Assembly (NCBI GenBank): GCA_016929525.1
Contig: JAFGIP010000089.1
Span: 1-64,000 of the forward strand
DNA length: 64,000 bases
Reading direction: 5' to 3'
Source: Bacteroidales bacterium
GTDB taxonomy: Bacteria; Bacteroidota; Bacteroidia; Bacteroidales; UBA10428
Both the position numbers and the translations under genes were made by a program. Below the pieces are notes generated by a model that saw only the letters and a list, made by a program, of their open reading frames with translations, did no database searches and had not been told where the DNA came from. Position 1 is the first letter of the stretch, and each line of letters starts with the position of its first letter. Positions 35,109 to 43,767 of the stretch are shown here, piece by piece.

Positions 35109-37175
35109 ATGGCAAAACGTCAACAAAAAACTATTAACAGGGAATTAAGCTGGCTTTCATTTAACGACAGAGTACTTCAGGAAGCACAGGACAAAGCAAA
35201 TGTTCCTCTTATTGAACGTATTCATTTTCTGGGTATCTTTTCTAATAATCTTGATGAATTTTTTAAAGTACGTGTGGCTAGTGTAAAGCGCATGATCGAT
35301 ATTCAGGAAGGTAAGAAAAGGGTTGAAGGTGAGAAACCCAACCGCTTGATGAATAAGATTCAAAAAAAGGTTATTAAACTTCAGAATAAGTTTGAAACAA
35401 CATTTCATAACATAGTTGGTGAACTTGAAGCTCATAATATTTTTATAATAAACGAAAAGGAGCTGAACCCGGAACAGGAAACATACGCACGTAAGTATTT
35501 TAAGGAAAAGGTACTTCCGGTGATATCACCAATTATGCTTCAGAATGTATATTCGTTTCCTTACATGAAAGACAAATCGATCTACCTGGCTATGAAACTT
35601 ACCAGTGCCGATAAAAGCATACGAAATGAATATGCTTTACTGGAAATACCAACCGACACAGTTCCAAGGTTCATTAACCTTCCGTCCGATTCCGACAGAA
35701 AATTTATCATTCTGCTTGAGGATCTGATTCGATTTGCCGCCGATGATATTTTTGCAATTTTTCAGTTCGATAACTGTGAAGCATGGACTATAAAACTTAC
35801 ACGTGATGCTGAACTGGATATGGACAACGATGTTTCGCAAAGTTTTTTGGAGATGATCTCAAAGGGAGTGATGGGAAGAAGAACAGGACAGCCTGTTCGT
35901 TTTGTTTTTGATAATAGTATTGCCATAGATCTGCTGGAATATATTATTGATCAGCTGGGGCTTGATGAGGCAAGCAATAAAATACCCGGAGGGCGATATC
36001 ATAATTTCAAAGATTTTATAAAATTTCCCGATTTAGGCGGTTCAGAATTGGTCTATGAAAAAATATCTCCAGTTACCCATAAGATGATCAGGAACAATGA
36101 AAGTATAATAGATGTGATGAAACGGAAGGACTTCATGCTTCATGTGCCGTACCAGGATTTCAATATCTTTATAAGGTTACTTCAGGAAGCCGCAATCGAT
36201 CCTAAGGTTACCGAAATTTCTCTTACAGTATATCGTGTAGCAAATAATTCAAAGGTAATTAACGCACTTATGAATGCATGCAGGAATGGAAAGCAGGTTA
36301 ATGTGGTTATAGAACTGCAGGCAAGATTTGATGAAGAAGCTAATATATACTGGTCGAGAAGACTTGAAGAAGTCGGAGCAAATATTTTCTTTGGAATACC
36401 CCGTTTGAAGGTACATGCAAAACTTGTAAATATTACACGAACTGAAAACCGAAGAGAAGTTCTCTATTCATGTGTTAGTACCGGTAATTTCCATGAAGGA
36501 AATGCAGCAGTCTATTCTGATCTGATATTATTTACTGCTGATACCAGAATTACATATGAGGTAAAAAAGGTCTTTGAATTTTTTGCTCACACGTATAGAA
36601 ATCAGTCTTATAAACATTTAATTGCTTCTCCTTTATACATGCGGAGGAAATTTTACAGACTTATTGAGAATGAAATAAGAAATGCCAATGCCGGTAAGAA
36701 AGCGAAAATAATTCTGAAAATAAACAACCTTGTCGATAATGAAATTATTTACAAACTTTATAAGGCAAATAATGCAGGTGTAGAGATAATTCTAATTATC
36801 AGAGGAATTTGTTCGCTGATCCCGGGTATTGAAGGTATGAGTGAGAACATAAAAGCAATCAGTATTGTCGATAAATTTCTGGAGCATGCCCGTTTTATGA
36901 TATTCCATAATAATGGAAATGAATTGTACTTTATTTCATCAGCCGACTGGATGGGAAGAAATTTAGACAGACGTATAGAAATTGCATGTCCGATATATGA
37001 TAAAGACATACAAAAGGAAATAAAAGATATGGTCAATATCCAACTGCAGGATAATGTTAAAGCAAGAATCATAAATGAAGAGCAGGACAATACATATGTT
37101 GCCAGCAGCAGTAAGGAAAAAATAAGGTCGCAGTTTGTATTGCATGATTATTACAGAAGGAAACTTTTCGAGTAG
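35109..37175 (+). CDS. ppk1: polyphosphate kinase 1
   Basis: A 688-residue PPK1, which reversibly makes long-chain polyphosphate from ATP. The N-terminus N-R-E-L-S-W-L-S-F-N-D-R-V-L-Q-E-A is diagnostic. The autophosphorylated histidine is His436 in K-V-H-A-K, and the second active-site histidine is His593 in L-E-H-A-R-F; both match the positions known in E. coli PPK. The frame is open to 35019, but the ATG at 35109 removes an unlikely extension that overlaps the sixA-like gene. PpgK, encoded upstream, could use the product. Confidence 0.96.
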   Translation: MAKRQQKTINRELSWLSFNDRVLQEAQDKANVPLIERIHFLGIFSNNLDEFFKVRVASVKRMIDIQEGKKRVEGEKPNRLMNKIQKKVIKLQNKFETTFHNIVGELEAHNIFIINEKELNPEQETYARKYFKEKVLPVISPIMLQNVYSFPYMKDKSIYLAMKLTSADKSIRNEYALLEIPTDTVPRFINLPSDSDRKFIILLEDLIRFAADDIFAIFQFDNCEAWTIKLTRDAELDMDNDVSQSFLEMISKGVMGRRTGQPVRFVFDNSIAIDLLEYIIDQLGLDEASNKIPGGRYHNFKDFIKFPDLGGSELVYEKISPVTHKMIRNNESIIDVMKRKDFMLHVPYQDFNIFIRLLQEAAIDPKVTEISLTVYRVANNSKVINALMNACRNGKQVNVVIELQARFDEEANIYWSRRLEEVGANIFFGIPRLKVHAKLVNITRTENRREVLYSCVSTGNFHEGNAAVYSDLILFTADTRITYEVKKVFEFFAHTYRNQSYKHLIASPLYMRRKFYRLIENEIRNANAGKKAKIILKINNLVDNEIIYKLYKANNAGVEIILIIRGICSLIPGIEGMSENIKAISIVDKFLEHARFMIFHNNGNELYFISSADWMGRNLDRRIEIACPIYDKDIQKEIKDMVNIQLQDNVKARIINEEQDNTYVASSSKEKIRSQFVLHDYYRRKLFE

Positions 37176-37245
37176 ATACCCCGGCTTCACACATTTTTAT
37201 TATCATAATTATCACATTATCTTTGCGCCCGTTGAATTAAATCTG

Positions 37246-38037
37246 ATGAATTTAGAAACGATTTGTATAAAAGTTATTGAACTAACAAAGCAGGTAGCTT
37301 CATATATTAATGAAGAACGAAATAGATTTTCTGGTTTTAAGGTAGAAGCAAAAGGGAAACACAATTTTGTAACATATGTTGATAAGTGTGCTGAAGAAAG
37401 AATTGTAAAAGGACTAAAAAAAATAATTCCGGATTCAGGCTTCATCGCAGAGGAAGGAACGATAAGCAATGATGAGAAAAAATATACCTGGATTATTGAT
37501 CCCCTGGACGGAACAACGAACTATATCCATGGTGTTCCACCTTACGCGATTAGTATAGCACTGGTAAAAGAAAATGAAATAATTCTCGGAGTAGTATATG
37601 AGATGGTTATGGATGAATGTTTTTATAGCTATGAAGGAGCTGCAGCATTCATGAACCAAATACCGATTAGAGTATCAGATATTGAAACCGTTTCTGAATC
37701 ACTTATAGCAACCGGATTTCCTTATGAGAATTATGACAGGATGAGTTCATTTATGAAAACTCTTGATCATTTTTTTAACCACTCGCATGGGGTCAGAAGG
37801 TTAGGTTCAGCAGCTACTGATCTTGCATATGTTGCCTGTGGTCGCTATGATGCATTTTATGAATATAATTTAAATTCATGGGATGTTGCCGCAGGAGCAT
37901 TTATAGTGCAGCAGGCAGGGGGGAAGGTTTCTGATTTTTCGGGAGGCGACAATTTTATTTTTGGAAAAGAAATAATAGCTTCAAATAATTTTATTTTTCA
38001 TGAGTTCCGGAACCTGATCAGTCAATTTATGAATTAA
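37246..38037 (+). CDS. inositol monophosphatase family protein
   Basis: A 263-residue magnesium-dependent phosphatase of the IMPase/SuhB family. Metal ligands are visible: A-E-E-G (Glu69/Glu70), D-P-L-D-G-T (Asp85, Asp88) and W-D-V-A-A-G near the C-terminus. Substrates may include inositol phosphate, 3'-phosphoadenosine 5'-phosphate or other sugar phosphates. The frame extends upstream to 37135 inside ppk1, but the ATG at 37246 gives the normal length. It follows ppk1 by 70 bases and precedes a lipid A acyltransferase-like gene by nine. Confidence 0.9.
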   Translation: MNLETICIKVIELTKQVASYINEERNRFSGFKVEAKGKHNFVTYVDKCAEERIVKGLKKIIPDSGFIAEEGTISNDEKKYTWIIDPLDGTTNYIHGVPPYAISIALVKENEIILGVVYEMVMDECFYSYEGAAAFMNQIPIRVSDIETVSESLIATGFPYENYDRMSSFMKTLDHFFNHSHGVRRLGSAATDLAYVACGRYDAFYEYNLNSWDVAAGAFIVQQAGGKVSDFSGGDNFIFGKEIIASNNFIFHEFRNLISQFMN

Positions 38038-38046
38038 ACTTATTGC

Positions 38047-38952
38047 ATGAAAGGAATACTAACCTTTAAAGATAAAATAGTACTGGCTCCGCTATGGGCT
38101 CTCACACTGCTTCCGTTAAAAGTGCTCTACCCGATTTCAGATATTCTTTACTTTATAACTTATTACATTATTGGTTACAGGAAGAATGTAGTCTTTAGAA
38201 ATCTGGTAAACTCATTTCCAGATAAAGATGCATATGAGATTGAAAGAATTGCAAAAAATTTCTACCATCACCTGTGCGATTATTTCCTTGAAAGCATCTA
38301 CCTTATAAATATCAGTCTGGAAGAATGTAATCGCAGATATACCTTTTCGAATCTTGAAGTTCTCGAACGATTGAAAGACGAAGGTAAAAGGGTGTTTTAT
38401 TTAACGAGTCATTATGGCAACTGGGAATGGGCAATCAACCTTGACGTAAAAACGCCATACCATACCATTGGCATATACAAACACATACATAATGATACAT
38501 TTGACAGGCTTTTCCAGTATCTTCGTTCAAAATTCGGATGTGGTACTGTTTTAATGAACAAAACTCTCAAAACAATAATTGAGCTTAAAAGAAGAAATGT
38601 ACTATTTGCACTTTACAGTGTGGCAGATCAACGGCCAGGCAGGGAAGATCTCAATTTCTGGACTATATTTTTAAACCAGGATACACCTGTTATAACAGGA
38701 ACAGAAAAACTTGCCAGAAAATACGATATGCCGGTCGTATTTATGAACGTTAAAAGAATTAAGAGAGGCTATTATAATGCTACTTTCGAATTAATTTCAG
38801 ATAATCCTAAACAAACGAAAGGGCATGAGATAGCTGAAAAATATATACGTAAAGTAGAACAATTAATAATTAAAGAACCTGCCTATTGGTTATGGTCTCA
38901 TAAGCGCTGGAGATATGGTGCTGAAGAATTTAAACCAAAGGCTTCAAAATAA
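38047..38952 (+). CDS. LpxL/HtrB-like lipid A acyltransferase
   Basis: A 301-residue membrane-associated acyltransferase of the lysophospholipid/lipid A family, which adds a secondary acyl chain to lipid A at the inner membrane. The catalytic HX4E motif is His122-Y-G-N-W-Glu127. Hydrophobic segments near residues 12-42 anchor it. Its stop codon is directly followed by the ATG of the glycosyltransferase gene, so the two are surely translated from one message and may both serve surface glycolipid assembly. Confidence 0.88.
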   Translation: MKGILTFKDKIVLAPLWALTLLPLKVLYPISDILYFITYYIIGYRKNVVFRNLVNSFPDKDAYEIERIAKNFYHHLCDYFLESIYLINISLEECNRRYTFSNLEVLERLKDEGKRVFYLTSHYGNWEWAINLDVKTPYHTIGIYKHIHNDTFDRLFQYLRSKFGCGTVLMNKTLKTIIELKRRNVLFALYSVADQRPGREDLNFWTIFLNQDTPVITGTEKLARKYDMPVVFMNVKRIKRGYYNATFELISDNPKQTKGHEIAEKYIRKVEQLIIKEPAYWLWSHKRWRYGAEEFKPKASK

Positions 38953-39978
38953 ATGAAAACCAAAGTTGCAGTTGTTATATTAAATTGGAACGGAAGAAAC
39001 TATCTACAACAGTTTCTTCCAAAAGTTATTGGATGCAGCGACAAGCCGGAGTATAAAATTGTTATTGTCGATAACTGTTCAGCCGACGATTCAGTTGAAT
39101 ATGTAATAAAAAATTTTCCTGAAGTATCTGTCATTAACTTTTCTGTTAATCATGGTTTTGCAAGAGGTTATGCTTTGTCTTTACCACAGATTGAAGCTGA
39201 ATATTATGTTTTGTTGAATTCTGATGTTGAAGTATCGGAAAACTGGTTGGATCCGATTGTTCAGTTACTCGATAACAATCCTGATATAGCTGCTGTAATG
39301 CCGAAAATAAAATCTCAGTTAGCAAAGGAATATTTTGAATATGCAGGAGCAGGTGGAGGATTTATCGACAAATTCGGGTACCCCTTTTGTCAGGGTAGAA
39401 TACTTACCAGTATTGAAAAAGATACGGGACAATATGATGAACAGCGGGAAGTATTTTGGGCTTCGGGTGCCTGTATGGTTCTGAGATCTTCAGCTTATTC
39501 TAAAACAGGTGGGCTGGATGGCGAATTTTTTGCCCATATGGAGGAAATTGATCTTTGCTGGCGTCTTAAACGACTTGGATATAAAATATACTATTGTCCT
39601 AAATCGGTTGTATATCATGTCGGTGGAGGTACATTACCTAACGATAATCCAAGAAAATTGTATTATAATTACCGAAACAGCCTGTTTTTACTTTTTAAGA
39701 ATCTGAACAGGGGTCAGTTTATTACTATTTTTATTCCCCGGGTATTACTCGATATTATTTCATCGATACTTTATCTTTTACAGGGGAAATTTATATTCTG
39801 CATGTCTGTATTGAGGGCTCATATTCGTTTTTATTTAAGTCTGGGGATTCTGATCAACAAAAGAAGAATTTTTAATAAGATCATTGCCAAGAATTCTGTT
39901 GGTCAGATATACAATGGAAGTATAGTATATGATTTCTTTATCAGAAAAGTCAGAAAATTCAGCGATCTGAAATTTTAG
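38953..39978 (+). CDS. glycosyltransferase family 2
   Basis: A 341-residue GT-A-fold transferase. The N-terminal nucleotide-sugar domain has V-V-I-L-N-W-N-G-R, I-V-D-N-C-S-A-D-D-S and L-L-N-S-D-V-E, the last carrying the metal-binding acidic pair. W-A-S-G-A-C-M and E-E-I-D-L-C-W-R are typical of rhamnosyl- and related transferases. A C-terminal amphipathic or membrane region (about residues 258-300) suggests membrane association. The donor sugar is unknown. It starts immediately after the acyltransferase stop and ends overlapping the convergent gene by four bases. Confidence 0.9.
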   Translation: MKTKVAVVILNWNGRNYLQQFLPKVIGCSDKPEYKIVIVDNCSADDSVEYVIKNFPEVSVINFSVNHGFARGYALSLPQIEAEYYVLLNSDVEVSENWLDPIVQLLDNNPDIAAVMPKIKSQLAKEYFEYAGAGGGFIDKFGYPFCQGRILTSIEKDTGQYDEQREVFWASGACMVLRSSAYSKTGGLDGEFFAHMEEIDLCWRLKRLGYKIYYCPKSVVYHVGGGTLPNDNPRKLYYNYRNSLFLLFKNLNRGQFITIFIPRVLLDIISSILYLLQGKFIFCMSVLRAHIRFYLSLGILINKRRIFNKIIAKNSVGQIYNGSIVYDFFIRKVRKFSDLKF

Positions 39979-40991
39979 TTATCAGATTTTATTTTCTTTG
40001 AACCATTCAATGTTGAGTAAATTGTAAACAACTGGCTTACATCAAGCTTGTCTTCCAGGAAATGAATAGTAAACTGTACTTTACCTCTGATATTTTTATT
40101 ATTAAAAATGTACCAGACTAAATCGGTTCTGTTATAATAGTGAGCCCTGTAGAAATGATCACCTACAAATTGTTCCTGGCCCTGTCCCAAATAAAAAACA
40201 GAACGTACTCCTATCATTTTATACCTGGCATATATTTCCGATATGCTTCCATGTTTAAAATGAAAATCATAAACAGTTCGCAAATGATCGTATGACATTG
40301 TATAACCAGCACTTATAATAACAGAATCGAGTGGGAGTAATGTGGAAAGGTTTAATCCGACAGCTGCACAGAGGCCAATATTATCATGTATATGATCACC
40401 CGGTATATCAATTGCCGGCCCTGCAAAATGCGATATGATAAAATCATGGCGATAAAAAAAACTGCCGGCTTTTAATCTTCCTGTACCTCCAACCAAAAAT
40501 GATTCCCGATTCACATCGGTTTGTCTCGATGTCCAGTCGAGCCATATATTTTGTGATCCCCATGGTTTTGTGAATTCAAGATAAATACCTTCAACTTGTG
40601 GTCTGTAATATTGAAATGTATCTGTCTGTAAAACATTTGGAAGGTTTATGATATCTTTTCGCGGGAATGTACCAAAATACAGATTGGTTGTATTTTTATT
40701 ATGATGGTAGTACAGAACTGGTTTTAAATTTTTCGCCTGAATCGTTCCTCCAAATTCATAGAGTAGGTCGGCCCCCGCTAAAATATCGTTGTGTTTATTG
40801 ATAGCAAATCCAATTGTGCCGAATGTTCTTACCCCGAACATAGTTTGCGGTGCGACAAATTCGTTAAAGTATTCTCTGTTATCAAAAAATGTATAATTAC
40901 CCGCCTGCCAGATTAATGACTGTCCTAATATTGAAAATTTATTTCCAAGGATTAAGATAAGAATGAGAAATAAATATTTTTGTCCCTTCAT
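39975..40991 (-). CDS. predicted outer membrane beta-barrel protein
   Basis: A 338-residue exported protein. A signal peptide ends near I-L-G-Q. The mature protein alternates strands with aromatic girdle residues (for example Y-Y-H-H-N-K-N-T-T-N-L-Y-F-G-T-F, and S-A-G-Y-T-M-S-Y-D-H), as expected of a barrel of 14-16 strands. I do not recognise a family; a porin-like role is possible. It is transcribed toward the glycosyltransferase and shares the bases TTAG of the two stop codons. Confidence 0.6.
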   Translation of the reverse strand: MKGQKYLFLILILILGNKFSILGQSLIWQAGNYTFFDNREYFNEFVAPQTMFGVRTFGTIGFAINKHNDILAGADLLYEFGGTIQAKNLKPVLYYHHNKNTTNLYFGTFPRKDIINLPNVLQTDTFQYYRPQVEGIYLEFTKPWGSQNIWLDWTSRQTDVNRESFLVGGTGRLKAGSFFYRHDFIISHFAGPAIDIPGDHIHDNIGLCAAVGLNLSTLLPLDSVIISAGYTMSYDHLRTVYDFHFKHGSISEIYARYKMIGVRSVFYLGQGQEQFVGDHFYRAHYYNRTDLVWYIFNNKNIRGKVQFTIHFLEDKLDVSQLFTIYSTLNGSKKIKSDN

Positions 40992-41092
40992 ACTAATTAT
41001 TACCGGTTTTGAAATCAGATGATATCAATATTTTTAAATATATTATTTTTGGGTCAAAATATATTCAGCTGGACTGTTTTTATTACAAACAC

Positions 41093-42793
41093 ATGTTGCC
41101 GAATTTCATTAAAAATCTTAAACTTCAACTGGTTCATAATCGGAATTTATATTTTTTTTTAATAGTATGGTTTGTAATAAATCTTATTCAATCTGCATTT
41201 ACAGAGCTTGCTCACGATGAAGCATATTATTGGATGTACTCAAGGTATTTAGACTGGGGATACTTCGATCACCCGCCAATGATAGCAGTTTTGATCAAGT
41301 TTGGTTATTCTTTATTTAAAAATGAACTTGGAGTTAGGTTGTTAACCTCAGTAATGGGCACATTTACATTATTTATGCTATATCAGTTGATTGAAGTGAA
41401 TCGAAATCTGAAGGTATTTATTATGTTATGTGTTTCCATTGTTTTAATGCATAGTCATATTGCAGGTTTCCTGGCAATACCTGATCTACCGGTGATATTT
41501 TTTGCTACATTATTTTTTATTCTGATAAAAAAGTACATTGAAAAAGATAATATGATAACTGCATTATTGATTGGTATAACCTCTGCTTTAATGCTTTACA
41601 GTAAGTATCACGGAATTTTAATATTAACATTTACATTTAGCGCACATATTAAATTTATCAAGCGTAAGTCTTTCTGGATCATTCCTCTGGTGCTAATAGT
41701 TTTAATGATACCTCACTTGTCATGGCAAATTGAAAATCATTTTCCTTCATTTCAATATCATTTATATACACGTTCATCAATATATAAAATAGGGTATACC
41801 TGGAATTATATATACAGTCAGTTATTAATTGCCGGGCCATTAGTTTCGATTCTGATTTTCTATAATGCATTTACAGTAAAGGCTGAAAATATATTTAATA
41901 GAATATTAAAATTTAATCTGACAGGAATTTACTTGTTCTTTTTACTGATGAGCTTTAAAGGTCGGGTTGAAGCTCACTGGACAGCAATTGCATTTATTCC
42001 GCTAATTGTACTTTCTTATAAGAAGATTATTGAATCAAAACAATCAATTTTTTGGCTAAAGGCACTTTTTATACCAAGTATTATTGGATTTATTTTTATC
42101 AGAATCTGGATGGTTTATGAAATAATACCAGCGAAAATAAATCCTGCCAAAGAGTTGCACAACTGGGATAAATGGGCGTATGAGATCGATTCACTTTCAA
42201 ATGACAGAAAAGTAGTATTTGTAAATTCATTTCAAAGACCTTCTAAGTTCTGTTTTTACACAGGAGCAGAATTCAGTCATTCTTTAAATAACATTTATTA
42301 TCGCAAGAACCAATATGATATTTGGAATTTTGAAAATATTCTTCAACATGATAGTGTTTTTCTGGTTTCTAGTCGAACACCTGATGATTCAATTATCACA
42401 GTAGTTGGCGAGAAATATCGATTCGAATATATCGACAATTTCAAATCATACTGTAATCTTATTATAGAAATACCCGGTATTAAAAGTATTCGCGCAAAGC
42501 CCGGGGAGAAAAAAATACTTCATTTAAATATTATTAATCCCAGAAATCAGGATATAAGTTTTAGTAATGGAGATAAAATTGTAGCCACATTTCATGATGG
42601 TAAAAAATACCTCAAACGGGGCACACTAATGCAATTAAACGACATATTTATACCCGCGATGGGTTCAAAAAAATTTATGGTCGATTTGGAAATGCCACTA
42701 AAATCAGATGAATATAGCTTGTATATCTCCATAATGACAAGAAACCAATCTCCTGCTCTAAATGCCAATCTTATTGGGGTTTCTGTGGAATAG
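41093..42793 (+). CDS. glycosyltransferase family 39 (ArnT/PMT-like)
   Basis: A 566-residue integral membrane glycosyltransferase. After helix 1 comes the catalytic loop with H-D-E-A-Y-Y-W-M-Y, the Asp-Glu pair typical of ArnT and protein mannosyltransferases. Then Y-F-D-H-P-P-M-I follows, as in undecaprenyl-phosphate-sugar-dependent transferases, with about ten more helices. A periplasmic domain of about 200 residues ends the protein. It probably moves a sugar from a polyprenyl carrier to lipid A or protein in the periplasm. A TTG at 41009 is in frame, but the ATG at 41093 directly precedes the usual N-terminus. Confidence 0.88.
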   Translation: MLPNFIKNLKLQLVHNRNLYFFLIVWFVINLIQSAFTELAHDEAYYWMYSRYLDWGYFDHPPMIAVLIKFGYSLFKNELGVRLLTSVMGTFTLFMLYQLIEVNRNLKVFIMLCVSIVLMHSHIAGFLAIPDLPVIFFATLFFILIKKYIEKDNMITALLIGITSALMLYSKYHGILILTFTFSAHIKFIKRKSFWIIPLVLIVLMIPHLSWQIENHFPSFQYHLYTRSSIYKIGYTWNYIYSQLLIAGPLVSILIFYNAFTVKAENIFNRILKFNLTGIYLFFLLMSFKGRVEAHWTAIAFIPLIVLSYKKIIESKQSIFWLKALFIPSIIGFIFIRIWMVYEIIPAKINPAKELHNWDKWAYEIDSLSNDRKVVFVNSFQRPSKFCFYTGAEFSHSLNNIYYRKNQYDIWNFENILQHDSVFLVSSRTPDDSIITVVGEKYRFEYIDNFKSYCNLIIEIPGIKSIRAKPGEKKILHLNIINPRNQDISFSNGDKIVATFHDGKKYLKRGTLMQLNDIFIPAMGSKKFMVDLEMPLKSDEYSLYISIMTRNQSPALNANLIGVSVE

Positions 42794-42881
42794 TCATTTC
42801 TCGTAAAAAAGAATATGCTTCCCGGAGGGTTACTATTGGCTTATTTCTTGTATTAACGCATAAAGCCAAACTTTTTCAACC

Positions 42882-43334
42882 ATGTTTAAAGCATCACCTG
42901 TAGGAGCTGCGTTTAATTACAAAGAAGCATACAGAAATTTACCCAAGTCAAGTCTTAAAGGGATAAAGTTACTTTTTATTGACGATGATTATGTTAATTA
43001 CATTTATTTCCATGAGATGCTCAAACCCTCGGGAGTAATTGTTGAACGTGCAATAAGTTTACCGGAGGCAGTATACAAACTAAAAACCAGTTTTGATATT
43101 AGGATAGCGATTATTTCATTAACAGATATCAATAATTCAAATCAGGATATTATAAGGTCTGTTAAGGGTATGTTTCCTGAACTTCCTATACTGACAATAA
43201 CTGACAGGCAATATACTTTAAAACAAGATTATTTTACTGCCGGGTGCGACTCATATATTAATCGTCACACTGATTTTGATCAACTTGTCAATACCATTGA
43301 AGACTTATTGGAAGAGAAATCGATTGCAGGGTAA
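42882..43334 (+). CDS. stand-alone receiver-like protein lacking the phosphoacceptor
   Basis: A 150-residue protein with one receiver fold. The first acidic cluster is intact (F-I-D-D-D, about residues 33-37). At the phosphorylation strand the expected aspartate is replaced (A-I-I-S-L-T-D), and the conserved lysine is missing (Y-I-N-R-H-T). So it probably works without phosphorylation, for example as a binding partner or decoy. It lies directly upstream of an intact receiver gene. A structural call from the fold pattern; the function is unknown. Confidence 0.78.
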   Translation: MFKASPVGAAFNYKEAYRNLPKSSLKGIKLLFIDDDYVNYIYFHEMLKPSGVIVERAISLPEAVYKLKTSFDIRIAIISLTDINNSNQDIIRSVKGMFPELPILTITDRQYTLKQDYFTAGCDSYINRHTDFDQLVNTIEDLLEEKSIAG

Positions 43335-43350
43335 TCAAATATCAAATATT

Positions 43351-43767
43351 GTGAAAAGACCAGAACACAATTGGAAAAACGAAAAGATACTTATTGCCGA
43401 CGATGATATTTATAGTTATCTGTTGCTGGAAAAAGTATTAAAAAAAACCCACGCTAAAGTTATTTATGCAGCTAATGGTAAAGAGGCATTAGATTTTATC
43501 GATTCCGATTATTCTATAACTGTGGCAATTCTTGATATTATTATGCCAAAGCTGTCAGGGTTAGAAGTACTGGAGTTTGGGAAAAAGATCAGGCCGGATA
43601 TAATATATATTGCTTATACTGCTGATGCAATTGGTCAGGATAAAGCTGATTGCATAGCGAAAGGTTTTTTCAGATGTATAGTAAAACCAGCATTACCAGT
43701 TAAAATGCTAAAAATAATTAGTGATGCCGTTAGTATCCGTAAAGAAATATTAAACACTAATTCCTGA
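43351..43767 (+). CDS. single-domain response regulator
   Basis: A CheY-like receiver of about 138 residues. It has I-A-D-D-D, phosphoacceptor Asp62 in I-L-D-I-I-M-P and lysine in I-V-K-P. No output domain follows. The frame is open to 43276, inside the upstream gene. The GTG at 43351, 16 bases after that gene's stop, is the most economical start; a TTG at 43324 is another option. It may serve as a phosphate shuttle for hybrid kinases. The 3' end overlaps the convergent murF gene by 11 bases. Confidence 0.85.
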   Translation: MKRPEHNWKNEKILIADDDIYSYLLLEKVLKKTHAKVIYAANGKEALDFIDSDYSITVAILDIIMPKLSGLEVLEFGKKIRPDIIYIAYTADAIGQDKADCIAKGFFRCIVKPALPVKMLKIISDAVSIRKEILNTNS

